NCBI RefSeq assembly: GCF_016808095.1
Contig: NC_068971.1
Coordinates: forward strand, 27,921,631 to 27,985,630
Direction: 5' to 3'
Source: Vigna angularis
Taxonomy: Eukaryota > Streptophyta > Magnoliopsida > Fabales > Fabaceae
DNA length: 64,000 nucleotides
The position numbers and the translations under genes are program-made. The notes beneath the pieces were generated by a model. The model saw only the letters and a program-made list of their open reading frames with translations, did not search any database and was not told the DNA's origin. Numbering within the stretch: the stretch's first letter is position 1; each line of letters begins with the position of its first letter. Shown one piece after another: positions 57,740 to 64,000 of the stretch.

Positions 57740-58012
57740 TCGCTCATCTCATGTGATTCACTACAAGAGTCAACTCTCTTCTCGCGTCTTATTGTTTATT
57801 TCTTTTCCTCAGAGTTCGAGATCAACCCTAATGAACCACCACGCTTTTTCTCAGCTACTTCTGATTCCCTTTTCTACTTTCATTTTCGATTTTGAAATGG
57901 CGTTTGTTTCCACTCTAGCTAAGTACAAGTTGGTGTTGTAGGGTGAACAATAGATGGAAAAACCAACATCATCATTCACATCATGTACGATAAATTCGAG
58001 AACACCTACCAA
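57740..58012 (+). pseudogene. RABH1/Rab6-type small GTPase pseudogene, first exon
   Basis: From the ATG at 57897 the translation starts AFVSTLAKYKLVL, matching the conserved N-terminus of plant RABH1 (Rab6) GTPases. A TAG follows at once, a second TAG and a one-base shift disrupt the P-loop, and then GKTNIIIHIMYDKFENTYQ reads in another frame up to 58012. The copy stops exactly where RABH genes have an exon end, and the next bases GTCTCTCC look like an intron donor. Leader-like sequence precedes the ATG. It is therefore a genomic (intron-containing) copy, not a processed one. The GTPase cannot be made. Confidence 0.75.
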
Positions 58013-58272
58013 GTCTCTCCTTAAACCCTCGTATTCAATCCAAAATCGCATAAAAAGCTCCTTACTTTCATTTGATTTGTTGATTTTTATGTATAGTAGT
58101 AAAACTAATTCTAGGCTCTTAACTTGGTTCGATTCAAATTTATTCTTCCTTTTGAATTTGATTTATATTTCCTTGTAGTTTAATTTATCCAGTAAAATGT
58201 TGTGTTGAACGACTATTATATAGACCAAAAATCTTTTTACCAATAATTATTTAACAGTAAATATGTAATTAG

Positions 58273-58470
58273 ATTAATTTTGATTGCCAATCAATTTAAT
58301 TTAGATTATTCTGTTAGGATTTTTATTTATGGCATTAATAGTTAACTGGTGTAATGCATTAATCAATCATATTAATTTTGATTACCAATGAATTTAATTT
58401 TGATTATTCTGGTAGGATTTTTATTTGTGGCTTAATAGTTTAATCTGTGTAATGTATTTCTATGAATAAG
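58273..58470. repeat. 98-bp tandem duplication
   Basis: Units begin ATTAATTTTGATTGCC (58273) and ATTAATTTTGATTACC (58371) and run through AGGATTTTTATTT(A/G)TGGC to TGTAATG. This may be intron sequence of the neighbouring Rab copy. Confidence 0.85.
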
Positions 58471-59740
58471 TAGGATCTAAACATAGTGGAGGAATCAGAT
58501 TTTTCAAGATTGTATTAATTCATTGTAATCCCTAAAGTTTTATAGTTGTTCCAATAGTTTTATTCCTAGTTCTACCTACATCACAAACTAATTTTTTGAA
58601 GTATTTTTTTCTTCTATAATTTCGGAGTCTTTTAAGGTCATTTTGGTCTCAGTTCTCCTTTTGTTTGACAAAAGTGTGGATTGACTCATAAACAATTTTT
58701 ATGAATAACTTTTATGTAGAAATTAAAATAAAAACTCTACCATTGTGCTTAAAACATTATTTTGACTAAATAAAAAACATCCAAAGAATAATATTGAAAA
58801 AAACGTAAATTATCCCCTAAACCCTAAAAATGTATATTAAATATTAAAAATATATATTACTTTAAATATTATGACTATGACATACATGCTAACCAATACT
58901 AAAAAAATAAATAGAAATAATCATATAATGAACAAGTTATTAATTATGCCTTCATATCGATTTCTTTGAGACTAGTGTTATATATGCTTATTTTGTTTAT
59001 TTTTCTAGGGAAGTACATTGAGGTTTTGACATCCGATGTGATTTTCAAGCTCATGAACTTGACACCTGACACTGCTATATTATTGACATTGGACAATGAA
59101 GAAAATGTTGTTAGTGAGGAGGAAATGATAGCAGGTTGATTCAGAAGAATTATGTGATTAAGATAATTCCCGATAGATGTAATAGGTGTTTTATTTCATT
59201 AATTAATAGATTTGAACAACAATAAATCAGTCATCTATTAGGAAAAGTTTTAGTGTATAACTTTAGAAAAAGTTTTAGTGTATAACTATAGGATAAGTTT
59301 CATGGTATAGTGTTTAAGATCCTTATTAAATGGAATTCACTTGATGATGAGAAACATGCATTCAACTTGAAAATGTTAGAAGAAATTCTAGTATCGTCTT
59401 CCTCATATGAAATTTATGTATCTTTTATAATTTCAAATAAATCATGCTATATTGTGATGATTGGACCAAAAATGCTTGTGATTGAACACTTTCTATATGA
59501 TATCTACTTTAACTTTATTAGATATCATGAACTTTTACTTGTTTTTCACTTCTAAATCCTAATCATTTGCTTTAAGTTTCTTGCATTTGAAAATTTTGTT
59601 TTAAATTTTAGTTTTTCTTCTTTCTAATTTGTCATATTATGTTATAGAACATCTACATGCCCTCTTTCGAAAAAATTGTTGCAACATACCAGAAATGGAA
59701 ACAATGTCCCCTTCAAAATAAGAAGACATGGTTCATGTAA
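58471..59740. other. AT-rich DNA, nothing certain
   Basis: Contains a short open stretch at about 59010-59138 (GKYIEVLTSDVIFKLMNL...) preceded by a T-rich tract and TTTCTAG, which could be an exon. No family is recognised. A 26-bp direct repeat (AAAAGTTTTAGTGTATAACT) lies at 59242-59290. Confidence 0.3.
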
Positions 59741-61130
59741 GCATGGTCCCCACATAATTGAACTATGGTGCCCATGTAGTTATGTATGTTTTTTTTTAAT
59801 CATTTTGGATATTATGTTCACTTTAAGGGTGCATTAACATGGTAATGAATATTTTAAATATCAAACATTTGTGTACAAGTGTTTGGACCTTTTTATGCAA
59901 AAGTTAAGACATAGGTCCCCACTTAGTTAAACTCTAGTCCCCACCTAATTTTCTACGTTTATTTCTCGATTTTTAATGTAGTGTTGTCACTTTTGGGGTA
60001 TGATGTGGTCATGAAACGCCATCGTTGTTCACCTTAGGGGTGCATTAACATGGTAATGAATACAGTAGGTATAAAATATTTGTGTACAAATGTGTAGACC
60101 TTCCTGTGCAAAAATTAAGATGTAGGTCCCTACTTAGTTGAACTCTAGTCTCCATCCACTTTTGCAATTTCTGTTTCCCGATTTTTAATGTAGTGTTGTC
60201 ATTTTTTGTGTATGATGTGGTCATGAAATGCCACCATTGTTCACCTTAGGGGTGCATTAACATGGTAATGGATATTTTAGGCATAAAAAGTTGTGTAGAA
60301 ATGTGTGGACTTTCCTGTGCAACAATTAAGACATAGGTCCCCACTTAGGTGAATCTAGTCTCTACCCAATTCTGCAAGTTTTATTTCCTAGTTTTGAATG
60401 TAGTGTTATCATTTTTTGTGTATGATGTGGTCATGAAATGCGACTATTGTTCCCCTTAGGGTGCATTAACATGGTTATGAAATTTGTACATATAAAAAAT
60501 TTGTGTACAAGTGTTTGAACTTTCTTATGCAAAAGGTAAGAGGTAGGTCCTAACTCAGGTGAACTTTGATCCCTACCCAATTCTGCAGATTTTCTTTCCC
60601 AGTTTTGAATGTAGTGTTGTCAAATTTGGTGTATGATGTGGTCATGAAATCCCACCATTGTCCACCTTAGGGGTGCATTAACATGGTAATGAATACTTTA
60701 GGTATAAAATCTTGTACAAGTGTGTTGATCTTCTTGTGCAAAAGTTAACACATAAGTCCCTACTCAATTGAAATTTGGTTCCTACCTAATTTTACAGGTT
60801 TTTATTTCTCATATTTTAATGTAGTGTTGTCATTTTTAGTGTATGATGTGGTCATGAAATCCCATCATTGTTCACCTTAAGAGTGCATTAACATGGTAAT
60901 GAATATTTTATGTATGAAACATTTGTGTACAAATGTGTGAACCTTCTTGTGCAAAAGTTAAGATGTAGGTCCTCACATAAGTGAAGTATAGTCTCCACCC
61001 AATTGTGTAGCTTTTATTTGGTCATTTTGGCCATTCTGTTGATATATGTGGTTTCTTATGTCGTGTTAAAATTCCAACATTTTTCACCTTAGGAGTGCAT
61101 TAACATCGTAATGAATATTTTAAACTATGA
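59741..61130. repeat. Satellite-like tandem array 1, ~211-bp period
   Basis: The landmark GTGCATTAACATGGTAATG begins at 59829, 60040, 60252, 60461, 60673, 60883 and 61095, giving spacings of 211, 212, 209, 212, 210 and 212. Other conserved words are AGGTCCCCACTTAG, TAATGTAGTGTTGTCA and GTATGATGTGGTCATGAAAT. About six full units plus partial ends. The period is not a multiple of three and stops are frequent, so it is not a protein repeat. Confidence 0.95.
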
Positions 61131-61540
61131 AAGTAACATGTTAAACTCATAAAATGATAACAAATTGTTTAAGTACATTAACATAAATTGATAACCAAGT
61201 CTTTGGTTCACACCGAAATGGCCTCAACAACATGACAACAACATCCATTAATATAAACTTCAACAATAATACCAGTTCAGTTGTTGTGGACCTCAAATAC
61301 CATATTATCTTCTCCCTTCAACCCATATTGTGTGCAAACTCCCTTCCATCATTTTCCAAACTTTGTGGAATTACGTGACTTGGAAATCAACACTTTGTAC
61401 ATAAACACATCCTAATGGCAAAGCATTAAAACCTCCACCAATCCTTTGTTCTTCATGAAGGCTGCAAATCTATTTTGCAAGTCATACTCCAACACAAAAA
61501 TGAAATGATTGACGACATACCAAATGACTTCTTTGTGATT
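61131..61540. other. Spacer between the two tandem arrays
   Basis: About 400 bases of mixed sequence without ORFs or repeat units. Its first bases (ACATTAACATAAATTG) echo words of array 1. Confidence 0.35.
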
Positions 61541-62297
61541 GAACTGAACAAACTGTGTGAGATTTTTGAAATCAATCTACAACCACAACAAAAGTCCAAA
61601 ATTTAAGTTCTTGCATTCAAAATAAAGATAATTGAATCACAAATTCAATGCAAAAAAAATAAAATCAACTAACTTGGATAACTATATAGAAAGTTATAGA
61701 CCAAACAAGCAGCAAAGGTCAAATCTATCAGCATTTAAACTAGAATTGAAATGTACAAACTGTGTGGAATTTTCGAAATCAAACGATAACCACATAAGAA
61801 GTCCAAAATTTAAGTGCTTGCATTCAAACAAAAGATAAGTGAATCAGGAATGTAATGTAAAAAAAAAACTAAATCAGATAACTATAGAGAAAGTTATAGA
61901 CCAAACAAGCAACAAAGGTCAAATTTGTTAGCATTTAAACCATAATTTAACTCTACAAGCTATATGGGATTTTTGAAATAAAACTACAACCATAGAAGAA
62001 TTTCAAAATTTAAGTTCTTGCATTCAAATTAAAGAAAATTGAATCAGAAATGCAATGCAAAGAAAAATCAACTCAATCAAATAACTATAGAGAAATTTAT
62101 AGACCAAATAAGCACCAAAGTTCAAATTTCTCAACATCTAATCCATAATTGAACTCTACAAACTGATATTTTGAAAATAAAATACAACCACAATAAAAGT
62201 CCAAAATTTAAGTTCTTGCATTCAAATTAAAGGTAATTGAATCAGGAATGAAATGAAAAAAAAAAATCAACTCAATCGGATAACTATAGAGAATGTT
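61541..62297. repeat. Satellite-like tandem array 2, ~200-bp period
   Basis: The landmark (G/T)(T)CCAAAATTTAAGT begins at 61594, 61801, 62001 and 62199 (spacings 207, 200, 198). Units also share GGATAACTATAGAGAAAGTTATAGACCAAA and GCATTTAAAC. Sequence and strand are different from array 1. The last unit is cut at 62297 by the LTR that follows, so the array probably resumes outside the window. Confidence 0.92.
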
Positions 62298-63094
62298 TGA
62301 TGGAAACCTAATTAGAGCATTCAAAGTAGTACCAACTTAAGCTAAGGCTAAGAAAGGGAAGTTGATGAAGGACTTTTAAAGGCTCTTTCTTGATTTTCTT
62401 TCTCTAAGTCTTAGAAGGATTCTCTTAATACTTATATTGTTGTTTTGTACGGTCTAATAAGGCTAGGAGATCATGGATCAACCAGCCAAGAAGCTTGATA
62501 AATGAAAGGTAGTGAAGGAACCAAGCTAGGAAAGAAAAGGAGTGAATTCCATATTTGGCAACATGGCTTCCGGATTGGATTTATGAAGAGATTTGGCTTC
62601 CGAAATTGGATTTCGCTTAGCCAAAACCACTACGCGCCCAGCCATTACGAGAGGCATTTTTCATGTGATGACTTGGTTGTTCATGTAAGCAAGCCTGGCT
62701 CATGTGCTTTGACAGCTGGCCTCTCTAGCTAGTTTCATTTGAATTTTTGGAGGGAATTTGGCAGAGGTTAGAGGCTCCTCTTCACCTATAAATAAGAGAG
62801 CCAATCTCTTGTATTTTTCACTTTTGAGCTTAGTAAAATGCTGTTGAAATTGCTTTCCAGCCCTATTGCTCTTGAGTCATTCTTGATTTTCGATTTCTGA
62901 ACTCTTTCCTCTAGCTTCCTTCCTTTATAGGAGGGCTTTCTAAGCTGAGAGGCCTCATACACTTACCTTCCATTCATTTAAACACATCAAACACCTCATT
63001 CCTCTACATATTTCCGTTGAATCTTTATTCACCACTGTGTGACTCTCTTTGGAGCTGCTGCCTACATGGTTTTAGCTGGTAGTGGTTTCCATCA
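62298..63094 (+). mobile_element. 5' LTR of an LTR retrotransposon that leaves the window
   Basis: A 797-bp LTR with perfect 11-bp inverted ends TGATGGAAACC...GGTTTCCATCA. TATA box CCTATAAATAAG at about 62787. Two bases after the LTR comes TGGTATCTAAAG, a tRNA-Met-like primer-binding site. The element reads rightwards and its 3' part lies beyond 64000, so no target duplication can be checked. It has inserted into a unit of tandem array 2. Confidence 0.85.
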
Positions 63095-64000
63095 AGTGGT
63101 ATCTAAAGATTAGGTCGTCTACACACCAGGAGCTGAGTCATTTCCTCCATTTTCTACTCCATTTCTGTATTCTGTTGTCATTCTGTTCAATTTTTCTTTT
63201 CCATCACTGTTTCAATTTCTTTGGTTTTGGTTCTTCTTAATTTTGTGTGTTTAATCATTGATTGATATGTTTCCATTCTATTATCATGTTTATCCTTCAT
63301 TTTAAACGATGAATCTTTTGTTTTTGAGTCATTTTCAGCTTTTTTTTTAATTCCAAGTTTTCATAAGTCATGTGCATCCTGATGTAGTTTTACATATGTT
63401 TTTGTTTTTAGTTAATCTAATTTTGCTGTGTATTTTCGTTCTAATCTAGTTCTGAGTGTTTGAACAACTTTACATCAACCAAATAAGTCAATGAGAACAT
63501 GTTTTAGCTTTGGTGATACAAGCTGAAACACTAGAAATCCATTCTGATTTCAATTATGTGTTAAACTCTATTGGAGAATTTTGATTCTGTTTTAATTCAT
63601 GAAATTGTTTTCTAGATGATTTTTTTTTATTCTGGTGCGTTATACAAACTTGATTGATGTTCTTGAAGGTTGCTAAAAGTGTAGTAGACCATCACAAGCA
63701 ATGAAGTGCAATGTGTAAAGCTTGGTTGCTCACAATTAATAGCATCTCATTGTTTTAGTTTTAATCCAAGTTTTTCACCGCACTAACACTCTTTGACTGG
63801 TCCATTATGAGTTTGGTCATACTAAGCATGTTAATTCTAGCTTCATTCAGTGGATTTACATTTCCTTGAGTCAATTTGATTACTGTTACAACCTTTGACT
63901 CTGTGAAACTTGATTTTGGTGGTATGATGAAGTGATTTTTCTGCACTTTTTGATATAACAAAGTCAAGTTTTGAGTGCTAGCATTTCTATGTTGTGTAAC
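63095..64000 (+). mobile_element. Leader region of the right-edge retrotransposon
   Basis: T-rich untranslated sequence directly after the primer-binding site. No gag start is seen before the window ends. Confidence 0.5.

Noticed and set aside
59741..62297. Tandem arrays as CRISPR-like or coding repeats
   Set aside because: Units are ~200 bp with no spacer structure, are not multiples of three and are full of stops, and the genome is a plant's.
1..64000. tRNA, rRNA or snRNA genes
   Set aside because: No cloverleaf with A and B boxes, rRNA block or snRNA promoter was recognised by eye. A tRNAscan or Rfam run would settle this. The only tRNA-related sequences seen are retroelement primer-binding sites.

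Overview
This is a plant nuclear window, most likely from a papilionoid legume. It is AT-rich, its genes have plant GT-AG introns, and most of its length is retrotransposons, DNA transposons and their debris. Four host genes can be supported: a cytosolic glucose-6-phosphate dehydrogenase (+, coding exons 5779-13012), a RING-finger ubiquitin ligase (-, 16321-14328), an intronless F-box gene (+, 23993-25201) and a PUX1-type UBX-domain gene (-, 53320-34774). A broken Rab6/RABH copy lies near 57.9 kb. Species cannot be fixed from the sequence alone; the legume call rests on my recognition of repeat families and is an inference.

Layout. 1-5 kb is AT-rich intergenic DNA with a Mutator-like element (1004-2907). 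5-13 kb is the G6PD gene (15 coding exons, 518 aa). 14.3-16.4 kb is the RING gene (6 coding exons, 381 aa), with two mitosis-specific (MSA-like) promoter motifs. 17-20.4 kb holds a deleted Ty3/gypsy element and a 64-bp minisatellite. 24-25.2 kb is the F-box gene. 26-33 kb is a large decayed LTR element with unrecognised coding pieces and an 8-bp-TSD hAT-type element inside it. 34.8-53.4 kb is the UBX gene: 756 coding bases in seven exons are stretched over 18.5 kb by transposons. Intron 4 holds a nearly intact-length copia element. Intron 1 holds a TRIM, a copia relic carrying a gene-capturing Pack-MULE, a gypsy deletion derivative with more TRIM copies inside its integrase, and local duplications. 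54-57.6 kb is a pile of gypsy fragments. 57.7-62.3 kb holds the Rab pseudogene and two different ~200-bp tandem arrays. A new LTR element starts at 62298 and runs off the right edge.

The host genes look like ordinary unlinked neighbours: oxidative pentose phosphate entry step, ubiquitin ligase, SCF substrate receptor and CDC48 cofactor. Three of the four touch the ubiquitin/CDC48 system, but nothing suggests they are co-regulated. The most informative structures are the mobile elements, several with exact target-site duplications. Chief among them are a TRIM whose second LTR is half inverted yet is bounded by an intact TSD, and a MULE holding receptor-kinase fragments next to a second, unrelated 3' exon. 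All exon coordinates were read by eye from splice sites and reading-frame continuity.
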